Shown: positions 1 to 7,712 of the stretch, in pieces
How positions within the stretch are numbered: position 1 is the first letter of the stretch
How the letters are laid out: the number at the start of each line of letters is the position of its first letter
DNA from: Paenibacillus sp. LHD-117
GTDB lineage: Bacteria; Bacillota; Bacilli; Paenibacillales; Paenibacillaceae
NCBI RefSeq assembly: GCF_030929555.1
Contig: NZ_JAVFVT010000021.1
Location: forward strand, 1-64,000
DNA length: 64,000 nt
Direction: 5' to 3'
Made by a program: the position numbers and the translations under genes
The notes under the pieces: generated by a model
The model's database searches: none
What the model saw: only the letters and a program-made list of their open reading frames with translations
Told to the model about the DNA's origin: nothing

Positions 1-36
1 CGTATACTGTTGAAACGTTTGTCCCTTTTTAGCCAT
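1..36 (-). CDS. IS3-family-like transposase OrfA, N-terminal fragment (runs off the left edge)
   Basis: On the minus strand an ATG at 36 opens a reading frame beginning MAKKGQTFQQYT that continues past the left edge. A strong Shine-Dalgarno (TTGGAGGGG) lies 7 to 8 bases upstream. The opening resembles the start of IS3-family OrfA proteins, small helix-turn-helix proteins that bind the element's ends, but only 12 residues are visible. The identification rests on that opening and on the terminus-like sequence at 37-119. It could be another small DNA-binding protein. Confidence 0.5.
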   Translation of the reverse strand, partial: MAKKGQTFQQYT

Positions 37-119
37 ACAAAAATCCCCTCCAAGTTCACTCGTTCCTTATGATAACATAAGGTTTTTTTCAGAGTGTCTA
101 CTTAAAGGGGATAATATCA
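37..119 (-). mobile_element. Putative left terminal region of an IS element
   Basis: Read on the minus strand, the stretch from 119 begins TGATATTATCCCC and runs to the start codon at 36. A TG start and a short leader with a strong ribosome site match the upstream end of IS3-family elements. The other end lies outside the window, so neither the inverted repeat nor a target duplication can be checked. The boundary at 119 is a guess based on the TG; 123 is also possible. Confidence 0.35.
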
Positions 120-146
120 CTCATCCATCCGCCTGCGGTTTTTCTT

Positions 147-1076
147 CTATTTTTTGTTTTCTTTCAGCATCTCCCCGATGGCTCCGATGCTCCCTAACGT
201 CTCGACCGCTCTCGTCGGAATGAACACCTTGTTGGCCGGTCCCTTCGCGATTTCGCCGAGTGCCTCCAAGGATCGGTAGGTGAGTACCTGTTCATCCAGA
301 CCAGCCGCGCGCAGCATCTCGATCCGGCTCTTCTCGGCTTCCGCGATCGATTGAATCGCCTTCGCTTCACCCATCGCTTCGAGCTCCTGCGCTTGTCGCT
401 GACCTTCCGCTTGGCGGATGCGCGCTTCCTTCTCACCCTCGGCCTTCAAAATTTTACTCTGTTTGTCGCCTTCCGCGCGCAAAATCATGTCCTGCTTCGC
501 GGCTTCCGCTTCCAGGACCATCGCCCGCTTGCTGCGCTCCGCCTTCATCTGTTTGTCCATCGCATCCTGGATATCGGCCGGAGGCTGAATATCGATGACT
601 TCTACGCGCTCGATCCGAACGCCCCACTTCTCCGTCGCTTCGTCCAGCGCGACGCGAATATCGGTCGATATCTTCTCGCGGCCGGACAACGTCTCGTCCA
701 GCTCCATCTTGCCGATGATCTGCCGCATCGTGGCCGTACTGATGTTGCGAACCCCGTATACGTAGTCGGAAATTCCGTAAGTCGCCTGCTCCGGTCCCGT
801 TACTTGGTAGAAAATGATCGTATCGATTTTCACTTGAACGTTGTCCTTCGTAATGACCGTCTGCGGCGGCACGTTCGCCTGTTGAATGCGCAGATCATGA
901 TACGTGCGTACATGGTCGATGATCGGAATCAGAATATTAATGCCCGGCGTTAGCAGCCGGCTGAATTTGCCGAGCCGCTCGACAACTCCGACCCTCTGCT
1001 GAGGAATAATTTTTACCGATAGAGCAATGAATACAACGGCTAATACGATGACGACGATCGTTACTGCGTAACCCAT
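147..1076 (-). CDS. SPFH/Band 7 (stomatin-like) membrane protein
   Basis: This 309-residue protein has one N-terminal membrane segment (about residues 4-24), then the SPFH domain starting near IIPQQRVGVVERLGKF, then a long charged Ala/Glu/Lys coiled coil (about 175-260). That is the stomatin/paraslipin (QmcA-type) architecture. Family members oligomerise on the inner face of the membrane and organise microdomains. The gene follows the NfeD gene by three bases, the usual pairing for this family, in which NfeD-type proteins act as partners of SPFH proteins. It is not FloA, which differs in N-terminal anchoring. The family call is secure; the exact role is not known. Confidence 0.93.
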   Translation of the reverse strand: MGYAVTIVVIVLAVVFIALSVKIIPQQRVGVVERLGKFSRLLTPGINILIPIIDHVRTYHDLRIQQANVPPQTVITKDNVQVKIDTIIFYQVTGPEQATYGISDYVYGVRNISTATMRQIIGKMELDETLSGREKISTDIRVALDEATEKWGVRIERVEVIDIQPPADIQDAMDKQMKAERSKRAMVLEAEAAKQDMILRAEGDKQSKILKAEGEKEARIRQAEGQRQAQELEAMGEAKAIQSIAEAEKSRIEMLRAAGLDEQVLTYRSLEALGEIAKGPANKVFIPTRAVETLGSIGAIGEMLKENKK

Positions 1077-1079
1077 GTT

Positions 1080-1508
1080 TTAACCTCCCCATTTGTTCAC
1101 GTGCAAAAACGCGCTTCCTCTGTTAACGACGATGACCGTCTCGCCTTTGCCGATCGTTTCATCCGCATTCGCGCTCCAAGTCTCGCTTCCTACCTTTACG
1201 ATACCCGGATGGTCGATGCCGATCTCTTCCACTACCGTACCGCGCATGCCGATCAAGTCATCCGGCGAATCCTTGAAGCCTCGCGCCGCATGGAACCGTC
1301 TTGTCAGCGGCTTCGTGAAAATCGTCAGCACGAGGGCTACAATACAGCCGACGATCACTTGCACCAATACCGCGTCGGGGAAAAAGACATCCACCGCCGC
1401 AGCCGCAAGCGCGCCGATCCCCAGCCAAAGCAAATAAAAAGTTAACGTCAGCATTTCCACGACGATCAAGAGCCCCGCCACGATGAGCCAAATCAACCAC
1501 CAATCCAT
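1080..1508 (-). CDS. NfeD family membrane protein
   Basis: I chose the ATG at 1508 (MDWWLIWLIVAG), preceded by AGGGTAGGTG; an in-frame upstream extension to 1607 has no membrane-protein character and no ribosome site. The 142-residue product has two or three hydrophobic segments in its first 70 residues and a C-terminal OB-fold of the NfeD type (from about residue 85, around RGTVVEEIGIDHPGIVKVG). NfeD proteins work with SPFH proteins, and the SPFH gene starts three bases after this stop, so the two form an operon. The protease domain of long NfeD forms is absent. Confidence 0.9.
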   Translation of the reverse strand: MDWWLIWLIVAGLLIVVEMLTLTFYLLWLGIGALAAAAVDVFFPDAVLVQVIVGCIVALVLTIFTKPLTRRFHAARGFKDSPDDLIGMRGTVVEEIGIDHPGIVKVGSETWSANADETIGKGETVIVVNRGSAFLHVNKWGG

Positions 1509-1660
1509 CCCATCACCTACCCTTTCGAATAAATCTATTCGTCGCATCCGGTCGCAAGACCTGCTTGGCATGAGAAGTTCTGTCGAATGATGGATACTCA
1601 CTACCAAGATGTTTTTATGTATAATTATTTACGGGATCGACGCGTTCATGTTCCAAGAAA

Positions 1661-1690
1661 AATAAAAAAGCCCTTGCAGCGCAAGGACTT
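1661..1690 (-). terminator. Intrinsic terminator after the tRNA cluster
   Basis: On the minus strand a 9-bp stem (AGTCCTTGC / GCAAGGGCT, one wobble pair) is followed by TTTTTTATTTTT. It sits just after the last tRNA of the leftward cluster. Confidence 0.85.
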
Positions 1691-1706
1691 GTCGTGTTTA
1701 AAGTTA

Positions 1707-1792
1707 TGGTGCGGTAGAGAGGACTCGAACCTCCACGGGCGTACGCCCACTACCCCCTCAAGATAGCGTGTCTGCCATTCCACCACTACCGC
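1707..1792 (-). tRNA. tRNA-Leu (anticodon GAG)
   Basis: The acceptor stem is GCGGTAG paired with CTACCGC, with an encoded CCA end. A long variable arm marks a class II tRNA. The anticodon stem CTATC/GGTAG encloses the loop TTGAGGG, giving anticodon GAG (leucine, CUC/CUU). The T-arm GGTTCGAGTCC is typical. It is the last gene in a leftward run of five tRNAs. Confidence 0.95.
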
Positions 1793-1848
1793 ACATAATT
1801 AATGATTACCGACCCCTGCATGCCAGCGTCTTCGAGGGATGAAGAAAC

Positions 1849-1924
1849 TGGTGAGCCATGAAGGACTCGAACCTTCGACACCCTGATTAAAAGTCAGGTG
1901 CTCTACCAACTGAGCTAATGGCTC
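1849..1924 (-). tRNA. tRNA-Lys (anticodon TTT)
   Basis: The acceptor stem GAGCCAT pairs with ATGGCTC and the 3' CCA is encoded. The D-arm TAGCTCAGTTGGTAGAGCA is canonical. The anticodon stem CTGA-/TCAG holds the loop CTTTTAA, giving anticodon TTT. The length is 76 nt. Confidence 0.96.
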
Positions 1925-1973
1925 TCATGAACGGAAACGACTCCACACAAGAGCTGCTTCGCAAAGAGGTTTG

Positions 1974-2048
1974 TGGTGACCCGTAGGGGATTCGAACCCC
2001 TGTTACCTCCGTGAAAGGGAGGTGTCTTAACCCCTTGACCAACGGGCC
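1974..2048 (-). tRNA. tRNA-Glu (anticodon TTC)
   Basis: The acceptor stem GGCCCGT pairs with ACGGGTC (one G-U pair), with an encoded CCA. The anticodon arm reads CTCC-CTTTCAC-GGAG, giving anticodon TTC (glutamate). The T-arm is GGGGTTCGAATCCCC. The length is 75 nt. Confidence 0.96.
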
Positions 2049-2162
2049 ACATGTTGCAATTTCGTAATGCTTCGCTTTTTGGCGACAAGAATGATTGTAT
2101 CATCTCGTCCGTCATATTGCAAGCATTTTTTTCGACCTAATCATTCCGGCACTCGTCGGGCA

Positions 2163-2190
2163 AAATAAAAAGACCGATATTCGTTCGGCC
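2163..2190 (-). terminator. Candidate terminator inside the tRNA cluster
   Basis: On the minus strand GGCCGA/TCGGTC forms a short stem followed by TTTTTATTTTG. It lies between tRNA-Ser and tRNA-Glu, so the cluster may be two transcripts, or this may be a processing or partial termination point. Confidence 0.6.
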
Positions 2191-2226
2191 TCCCGTGTAC
2201 TAGCGATGAGTCCTTCGAAAATATGG

Positions 2227-2317
2227 TGGCGGAGAAGGAGGGATTCGAACCCTCGCACCACTTACGCAGTCTAACCCCTTAGCAGAGGGTCCCCTTGAGC
2301 CACTTGGGTACTTCTCC
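2227..2317 (-). tRNA. tRNA-Ser (anticodon GCT)
   Basis: The acceptor stem GGAGAAG pairs with CTTCTCC, with an encoded CCA. It has a long variable arm (class II). The anticodon stem ACCCT/GGGGT encloses the loop CTGCTAA, giving anticodon GCT (serine, AGC/AGU). The length is 91 nt. Confidence 0.95.
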
Positions 2318-2323
2318 ATGAAC

Positions 2324-2399
2324 TGGCTCCCCGAACAGGACTCGAACCTGTGACAACTCGATTAACAGTCGAGTGCTCTACCGACTGAGCTATCAGGGA
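2324..2399 (-). tRNA. tRNA-Asn (anticodon GTT)
   Basis: The acceptor stem TCCCTGA pairs with TCGGGGA, with an encoded CCA. The anticodon arm holds the loop CTGTTAA, giving anticodon GTT (asparagine). It is the first gene of the leftward cluster, immediately below the promoter at 2428-2456. Confidence 0.96.
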
Positions 2400-2427
2400 A
2401 CAACAAAAATTGAAAGTGACAAGTAAT

Positions 2428-2456
2428 AATTTATCATGGCGTATTCGCGTTGTCAA
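2428..2456 (-). promoter_or_regulatory. SigA-type promoter of the tRNA cluster
   Basis: On the minus strand a perfect -35 TTGACA (2456-2451) is separated by exactly 17 bases from a -10 TAAATT (2433-2428), about 28 bases before tRNA-Asn. The -35 and spacer overlap the last codons of the SprT-like gene. Confidence 0.8.
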
Positions 2457-2913
2457 GCGCTATCATTTTTAATTTTCCTCTACAGCGTCCGCAGGCGTAA
2501 CGGGCCGGATCCAATTTTCTTTTGCGCATATACTCCATCCCGCAGCTCCCGCAAACAAGCTTGTAACGGAATGGGGCCGCTTGTCGAATCTTCCGCTCGG
2601 GAAGCGACTGACAATACCTGGAGCCTCCCACATGGGCCAGCAACGTTTTGAAATCCGCGTCCCGATGGCGGTACCCCCGCTTCATGATATGCAGGTGATA
2701 ATGGCAGAGCTCGTGTTTGATGATCCGCTCCGTCTCCTCGGCTCCGTACGCCGCAAGCTGATGCGGGCTGATCTCGATATTGTGCGACTTCGTAAAATAG
2801 CGCCCTCCGGTCGCCTTCAATCGCCCGTTAAACGTCGCCTCGTGCTTGAACGGCCTGCCGAAGCTTTCGAGCGATACGCGCTCCACCCAGCACTGCAGCG
2901 TATCGTTGTCCAT
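2434..2913 (-). CDS. SprT-like zinc metalloprotease-family protein
   Basis: The 159-residue product has the SprT domain with the zinc motif HELCHYHL (HExxH), followed by a C-terminal zinc-ribbon with CGSCGMEY and CGRC, four cysteines in two pairs. Length and layout match bacterial SprT-like proteins (Bacillus YdcK type), relatives of the DNA-protein-crosslink protease SPRTN. The start at 2913 (MDNDT) lies 8 bases from GGAGG; an in-frame ATG two codons earlier is too close to that site, and the longer frame to 2991 runs beyond it. Its role in bacteria is largely uncharacterised. Confidence 0.9.
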   Translation of the reverse strand: MDNDTLQCWVERVSLESFGRPFKHEATFNGRLKATGGRYFTKSHNIEISPHQLAAYGAEETERIIKHELCHYHLHIMKRGYRHRDADFKTLLAHVGGSRYCQSLPERKIRQAAPFRYKLVCGSCGMEYMRKRKLDPARYACGRCRGKLKMIALDNANTP

Positions 2914-3017
2914 GGCCATGCCCTCCTTCACTACTTGAATTTTAACGCGCCGATAGGCTACACTGTCAAGTAGGTATGATCTACGCATCAACTGACCGAG
3001 GGGAGATCACGGAACTT

Positions 3018-3380
3018 ATGGCTACTATGCGATATGTACTAATGAAACAGGAACACACGATCAGCTTCGTCGAAATGCCGGCATCGCACGCTTACCAGCT
3101 AAGCGCGCTGAACTTGCGCCTACATAAAGAAATCGATAAACTGACCGCAGACAAGGTGCCCGTATTGCCTTACGCGGTCGCGGAATGCGATCACCTGGAC
3201 CTCCACGATACGTCCATTACGATCGTATCCGGGCTCGATTACTTGAACGCCTTAGAGAAGGACTTCGCCGGCGTTCAGGAGAAGTCGTACCCACTCATCT
3301 CATTGCTCACGGAAATCCGCGCGCTTCAAGCCCAACTGGAGCAATGGTACGAGGAATACGAAGAAGAGCAGCTCGGGTAA
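3018..3380 (+). CDS. Conserved hypothetical protein, 120 residues
   Basis: A charged, probably cytoplasmic protein with no signal peptide or membrane segment. The C-terminus is strongly acidic and helical (LEQWYEEYEEEQLG), following a predicted helix rich in Leu and Glu. The start at 3018 (MATMRYVLMKQ) follows GAGGGGAG by 12 bases; an in-frame ATG at 2976 lacks a ribosome site, and 3027 is also possible. It diverges from the SprT-like gene and precedes cmpA. I do not recognise a domain with confidence. Confidence 0.7.
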   Translation: MATMRYVLMKQEHTISFVEMPASHAYQLSALNLRLHKEIDKLTADKVPVLPYAVAECDHLDLHDTSITIVSGLDYLNALEKDFAGVQEKSYPLISLLTEIRALQAQLEQWYEEYEEEQLG

Positions 3381-3536
3381 TAGAACCGGATTTTGCGTGA
3401 ATGCTCTTGCTCCTCATGCGTAATAGCTTCCCTTCCCTGTCCCCGTGCATGGAATTCGTTTGGACCTGCACGGATATTCGCCTATCGCCATATGGTAGTA
3501 GAACAACAGGTGAGGCCCGGGAGGAGGACGATGCGT

Positions 3537-3680
3537 ATGCCGCAGTGGCTGTGCAACCAACTGATGCGCGCATTTCAACAGAAGGACCGCAGGCAGATTA
3601 AGCTGCTGAACGATTGCTGGTATTTCTACCGAACGAAACAGGGACATAAGGGACATGAAAGCGGAACGGTAATCCAATAA
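3537..3680 (+). CDS. cmpA: Cortex morphogenetic protein CmpA
   Basis: This 47-residue protein begins MPQWLCNQLMRAFQQKD and contains QIKLLNDCWYFYR, a near match to the Bacillus subtilis CmpA core. CmpA is made in the mother cell during sporulation and, with the ClpXP protease, takes part in SpoIVA quality control and cortex assembly. The start at 3537 is 9 bases from GGAGG; an ATG two codons earlier is only 3 bases away. The C-terminal tail (about 10 residues, His/Gly/Ser rich) is longer than in B. subtilis. Confidence 0.9.
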   Translation: MPQWLCNQLMRAFQQKDRRQIKLLNDCWYFYRTKQGHKGHESGTVIQ

Positions 3681-3712
3681 TTGATCGACTCAACCCTATA
3701 TTGCACACATGC

Positions 3713-3748
3713 AAACCCGGCTGCTCGCGCTTGCGAACAGCCGGGTTT
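3713..3748. terminator. Bidirectional terminator between cmpA and the nitroreductase gene
   Basis: An 11-bp perfect stem (AAACCCGGCTG / CAGCCGGGTTT) encloses a 14-base loop between two convergent genes. Confidence 0.85.
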
Positions 3749-3782
3749 ATTCGTCGTGCGAGCTTATTGGTTCGGGAGGAAA

Positions 3783-4466
3783 TTATTCCATCTTGCCGTT
3801 GTAAGAGACGATTCGATCGATCGGCAGACGAGTCGTCGGATGGCCTTGAGCCGCAGCCTTGCCGATCGGAAGCATCAGCGTCGGCAGGTAACGGTCGGAG
3901 ATGCCAAGCAGCTCCTTCGCCTGGTCGCGGTTGTAGCCGCCCATCGGGACGGTATCGTAGCCTTTGGCGCGCGCGGTCAGCATCAATTGCATCGCAACGA
4001 GGCCTGTGTCGAAAGCTACAAGCTCGCGCAGGCGGTCAGCCGGCATAGAAGCGTACATCTTGGAGTAGTTCGCGACCATATTCGTTTTCACTTCTTCTGT
4101 CATGAAGCCTGCTTCGACGGCTCCGGCATAGATCTCTTCCGCGCGCGTGTACATTTCCAGGTCCGCCATTACGATAATAACGGCCGATGCTTCGGCCACT
4201 TGGCTTTGGTTGAAGGCAATCGGAACGAGCTTCTGCTTCAGCTCCTCGTCCGTCACGACCATGAAGCGCCATGGCTGCATGTTCGCCGACGACGGCGCTT
4301 TTGTCGCAATCGTCAGGATCTCGTGAAGTTCATCCTCGGAAATTTTCACGCTGCTGTCGTATTTGCGTACGGAACGCCGGTCGCCTACAACTTGGAAAAA
4401 AGGTACTTCGTCTTGGCCTGCAAAAGTCGTCTGTACATTTACTTTGGAATCAATCAATTGTGTCAT
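3783..4466 (-). CDS. Nitroreductase family protein (FMN-dependent NAD(P)H oxidoreductase)
   Basis: The 227-residue product has the nitroreductase fold signatures: RRSVRKY near residue 30 (FMN phosphate binding), APSSANMQPWRF near 57, and the C-terminal GG...R loop. Such enzymes reduce nitro compounds and quinones with NAD(P)H. It resembles the B. subtilis YodC/YdgI group. The ATG at 4466 follows GAGGAGG. It has its own consensus promoter (4513-4541) and an upstream inverted repeat (4547-4567), so it is probably an inducible single gene, as expected for quinone or diamide stress response. The inducer is unknown. Confidence 0.92.
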   Translation of the reverse strand: MTQLIDSKVNVQTTFAGQDEVPFFQVVGDRRSVRKYDSSVKISEDELHEILTIATKAPSSANMQPWRFMVVTDEELKQKLVPIAFNQSQVAEASAVIIVMADLEMYTRAEEIYAGAVEAGFMTEEVKTNMVANYSKMYASMPADRLRELVAFDTGLVAMQLMLTARAKGYDTVPMGGYNRDQAKELLGISDRYLPTLMLPIGKAAAQGHPTTRLPIDRIVSYNGKME

Positions 4467-4512
4467 GGTTTCTTCCTCCTCATATCTCTATAACTGTAAT
4501 AATATTAAGTAC

Positions 4513-4541
4513 AGTATAGTTCCTCCGCGCACAATTGTCAA
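4513..4541 (-). promoter_or_regulatory. SigA-type promoter of the nitroreductase gene
   Basis: On the minus strand TTGACA (4541-4536) and TATACT (4518-4513) are separated by 17 bases, nearly a perfect consensus. Confidence 0.85.
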
Positions 4542-4546
4542 TTAAC

Positions 4547-4567
4547 TAACTTCTGGTTACCAAGTTA
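4547..4567. promoter_or_regulatory. Candidate operator upstream of the nitroreductase promoter
   Basis: An inverted repeat TAACTT-N9-AAGTTA lies directly upstream of the -35 box. MarR/DUF24 (YodB/HxlR-type) repressors that control such nitroreductases bind repeats of this size, but the regulator is not in the window and the match is by form only. Confidence 0.4.
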
Positions 4568-4649
4568 TTTTTATTACACTGATTTCTACCGGCCATCCGC
4601 ATCGGAACGATCCGATTCGTACGGTGTGGCGGGGCACCCGATCCAAACG

Positions 4650-4702
4650 TAATAAAGCCTGCCCTTTCGCGTCGACTCGCGACGCTACGGACAGGCTTTT
4701 TT
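4650..4702 (-). terminator. Terminator of tex
   Basis: AAAGCCTG and CAGGCTTT form the base of a hairpin with an inner GCGTCG/CGACGC stem, just after the tex stop. T-rich tracts lie on both sides. Confidence 0.7.
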
Positions 4703-4712
4703 GATTTAATCA

Positions 4713-6980
4713 TTAATCCGGTTTGCGCATCGTCAGGCCGACGCGTCCTTTTTTCAGATCGACGCTTAGCACCCAGACCGTGACCGTGTCGCCAACGGAG
4801 ACAACATCCATCGGATGCTTCACGAACTTGTCGCTGAGCTGGGAAATATGAACCAGCCCGTCGTTCTTGATGCCGATATCGACGAACGCCCCAAAATCGA
4901 TAACGTTGCGAACGGTGCCTTGAAGCTCCATGCCCGCCGTCAAATCCTCGATTTGGAGCACATCCGTATGGAAGATCGGCGGCGGGAGCTCCTCGCGCGG
5001 ATCGCGTCCCGGCCGCAGGAGGCTGTCCACGATGTCTCGCAGTGTTGGCACGCCCACTTCAAGCTTTGCGGCCAGAGCGGCTGCGTCGACGTCCTGGAGC
5101 GCCCTTTTCACCTCATCGCTGCCGATCCCCTTCAGCTCGAGCTTAAGCTCACTGAACAGCTTGTCCACGACCGCGTACGACTCCGGATGGATCGGCGTAC
5201 GGTCAAGCGGATTCGAGGCACCAGGAATGCGCAGGAATCCGATGCATTGCTCGTAGGACTTCGCCCCAAGCCTTGGCACCTTCTGAAGCTGAGACCGTTT
5301 CGAGAACCGGCCGATTTCCTCGCGGTATTTGACTATGTTTTTGGCGATTGTGCCGTTCACCCCCGCCACGTATGACAAGAGCGACGCGGAAGCCGTATTG
5401 ACGTCTACGCCGACATGGTTAACGGCCGACTCCACGACGCCGCCAAGCGTCTCGTCAAGCCGCTTCTGGCTGACGTCGTGTTGATATTGGCCGACGCCGA
5501 TCGCTTTCGGCTCGATCTTAACCAGCTCTGCAAGAGGATCCTGCAGTCTGCGGGCAATCGATACGGCGCTTCGTTCCGCTACGTCGAGCGACGGGAACTC
5601 TTCAGCCGCGAGCTTGGAAGCGGAGTAGACGCTCGCGCCCGCTTCGCTCACGATAATATAACGCAGCTCCGGACCTTCCGCGCTTTTCCGTTTGCCGATC
5701 AGCGATGCGATGAATTGTTCCGTCTCCCTCGATGCCGTGCCATTACCGATGACGATGAGTTCAACCTTGTACTTGTCGATGAATCCGTTGATCGTTCTCT
5801 CCGCTTCGGCTACCTTGTTGTTCGGCGGCGTCGGATACGTAACGGCAACCTCGAGAAGCTTGCCGGTGTCGTCAATGACCGCAAGCTTGCAGCCCGTCCG
5901 ATAAGCCGGATCGACCCCCAGCACGACATGGCCGCGAACCGGCGGTTGAAGCAGCAGGTTTCTTAAATTCTCGGAGAAGATGGTGATGGCATGTTCTTCG
6001 GCCTTCTCCGTCAATTCGCCGCGCACCTCTCGTTCGATGGATGGGGCGATCAGCCGTTTGTACGCATCCTCGATGACCGTCCCGAGCAATGCCGCCACGG
6101 CTGCCGCCGTACCTCCTCGCAGTAGCTTTCGCCGCATATGCTCGTGAATGCGGTCGATAGGCGTGTCTAACGCGACGCGAAGCACTTCCTCGCGCTCTCC
6201 GCGGTTGATCGCGAGCACCCGATGCGGCGGCAGCTTCCTCACCGGCTCCTGGTAGTTGTAGTACATCTCATAAACGGATTCAGTATCCGCCTTCTTAACC
6301 TCCGAACGAAGCAGCGACTGGTCGAACGTAAATTTGCGGATCCATGAACGGATCGAAGCATCGTCCGCGATATTCTCGGCAATGATATCCATCGCGCCTT
6401 GCAAAGCATCCTCCGGCGTGTCGACTCCCTTGTCCGCATCGACATATCGGCTAGCAGCGGCCGCCGGATCCCCTTGGCGCGGCTGCGACCATATCCAATC
6501 CGCCAGCGGCTCCAACCCTTTCTCCTTCGCCACGCTCGCTCTCGTCTTGCGCTTCTGGCGGTACGGCCGGTACAAATCTTCTACCTCTTGCAGCTTCGTT
6601 GCCGCTTCGATCGACGACTTCAGCTCGGCCGTCAGCTTGCCCTGCTCGTTGATGAGACGGACAACCTCACGCTTCCGTTCTTCCAAGCCGCGCATGTACG
6701 ACAGCTTCTCTTCGATGGACCTCAGCTCGTTCTCGTCCAGCTCGCCCGTCATTTCCTTCCTGTATCGGGCGATGAACGGAATCGTGTTGCCTTCGTCCAA
6801 CAAGGAAACCGCCGATTTCACTTTGCTCGCAGGAATCGACAAAGTCGCCGCGATTGAAGCGATGATTCGTTTATTTTCCGTATCCCTCTGTTCATCCGTA
6901 AGCTTAGTCTTGCCGCCGCTTTGTTCTTCCAAAATCGTTTCCGCCGTCCGCTTCGTTAATTCCGCCACCTTCGCACGCAC
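4713..6980 (-). CDS. tex: Tex family transcription accessory protein with S1 RNA-binding domain
   Basis: This is a full-length (755-residue) Tex protein: an N-terminal helical Tex-N region (PFIARYRKEMTG near residue 70), a YqgF/RNase H-like domain (VLGVDPAYRTGCKLAVID near 350), helix-hairpin-helix repeats (VNTASASLLSYVAGVNG; RLGAKSYEQCIGFLRI), and a C-terminal S1 domain (GTVRNVIDFGAFVDIG). Tex binds RNA and acts in transcription and ribosome-associated quality control. The start is uncertain: GTG at 6980 lies 2 bases from AAGGA, and the in-frame GTG at 6968 is better spaced. Nothing suggests damage. Confidence 0.95.
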   Translation of the reverse strand: MRAKVAELTKRTAETILEEQSGGKTKLTDEQRDTENKRIIASIAATLSIPASKVKSAVSLLDEGNTIPFIARYRKEMTGELDENELRSIEEKLSYMRGLEERKREVVRLINEQGKLTAELKSSIEAATKLQEVEDLYRPYRQKRKTRASVAKEKGLEPLADWIWSQPRQGDPAAAASRYVDADKGVDTPEDALQGAMDIIAENIADDASIRSWIRKFTFDQSLLRSEVKKADTESVYEMYYNYQEPVRKLPPHRVLAINRGEREEVLRVALDTPIDRIHEHMRRKLLRGGTAAAVAALLGTVIEDAYKRLIAPSIEREVRGELTEKAEEHAITIFSENLRNLLLQPPVRGHVVLGVDPAYRTGCKLAVIDDTGKLLEVAVTYPTPPNNKVAEAERTINGFIDKYKVELIVIGNGTASRETEQFIASLIGKRKSAEGPELRYIIVSEAGASVYSASKLAAEEFPSLDVAERSAVSIARRLQDPLAELVKIEPKAIGVGQYQHDVSQKRLDETLGGVVESAVNHVGVDVNTASASLLSYVAGVNGTIAKNIVKYREEIGRFSKRSQLQKVPRLGAKSYEQCIGFLRIPGASNPLDRTPIHPESYAVVDKLFSELKLELKGIGSDEVKRALQDVDAAALAAKLEVGVPTLRDIVDSLLRPGRDPREELPPPIFHTDVLQIEDLTAGMELQGTVRNVIDFGAFVDIGIKNDGLVHISQLSDKFVKHPMDVVSVGDTVTVWVLSVDLKKGRVGLTMRKPD

Positions 6981-7067
6981 CGTCCTTCATATCGATAACG
7001 GGGCTGCCCCATGCCCGTGAGCGGCGATGTGACAGCCCCTGTATTTTCGTTACAATCCGAATTCGCC

Positions 7068-7709
7068 TTACCCCGTATACGGGTTGTTCGCCTTCTCGAA
7101 GCCGATCGTCGTGCGGCCGCCATGGCCGGGATAAACGATCACTTCCGGATTCAGCTTGTACAGCTTCGTCCGGATGGAGTCGTACAGATCGCGCTCCCGT
7201 CCACCGGGCAGATCCGTACGGCCGACGGACAGCTTGAACAACACGTCGCCCGAGAACAGATGGTTGCCACATAAGAAGCTAACGCTGCCCGGCGAATGTC
7301 CCGGCGTATGCATGACCGAAAAACGATGTCCGATCATCTCCAGCGTCTGGCCTTCCGCCAGCGCGAATTCGGCCGGGTCCGTCGACAACGGAGGCGTCAC
7401 GTCCTGCCATCGCATGGAGCCGTTCTTGCGCGGATCCGTAAGCCAATCCGCTTCCATATCGTGAATATAGACCGGACATCCCGCGGCTTTACGAACTTCG
7501 TCCACTCCGCCCATATGGTCGAAATGAGCGTGCGTGAGCAGGATCGCTTCGACCTCCGTATCCGCAATCCGATCCAGCAGCCGTTTCGGATTCATGCCTG
7601 GATCGATGACGATGCCGCGCTCCCGCTCTCCGTCTTTTACCGTCAAGAGGTAACAGTTCGTTTGGATCGGACCGAGCGAGAACGTCTCGACTTTAAACTC
7701 GGCACCCAT
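7068..7709 (-). CDS. MBL-fold metallo-hydrolase (glyoxalase II-like)
   Basis: The 213-residue product has the metallo-beta-lactamase metal ligands in order: THAHFDH (residues 59-65), H in HTPGHSPG (near 133), D in FSGDVLF (near 152) and H in VYPGHGG (near 195). These bind two metal ions in thiolesterase-type hydrolases. It is closest in form to the YqgX/hydroxyacylglutathione hydrolase-like group of Firmicutes, which probably uses bacillithiol or other thiol esters. The start is 3 bases after the stop of the thioredoxin-like gene, so the two are co-transcribed. Confidence 0.92.
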   Translation of the reverse strand: MGAEFKVETFSLGPIQTNCYLLTVKDGERERGIVIDPGMNPKRLLDRIADTEVEAILLTHAHFDHMGGVDEVRKAAGCPVYIHDMEADWLTDPRKNGSMRWQDVTPPLSTDPAEFALAEGQTLEMIGHRFSVMHTPGHSPGSVSFLCGNHLFSGDVLFKLSVGRTDLPGGRERDLYDSIRTKLYKLNPEVIVYPGHGGRTTIGFEKANNPYTG

Positions 7710-7712
7710 CGG

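Noticed and set aside
351-953. Open frame of 200 codons on the plus strand within the SPFH gene
   Set aside because: It is antisense to a strongly conserved SPFH protein and has no ribosome site or family likeness. GC-rich codon bias creates such frames throughout the window (for example 5415-5966, 17937-19121, 29935-31386, 49519-50484).
7005-7066. GGGGCTG/CAGCCCC pairing between tex and the metallo-hydrolase gene
   Set aside because: It has a large loop and no U-tract in the direction of the genes, so I did not call it a terminator.
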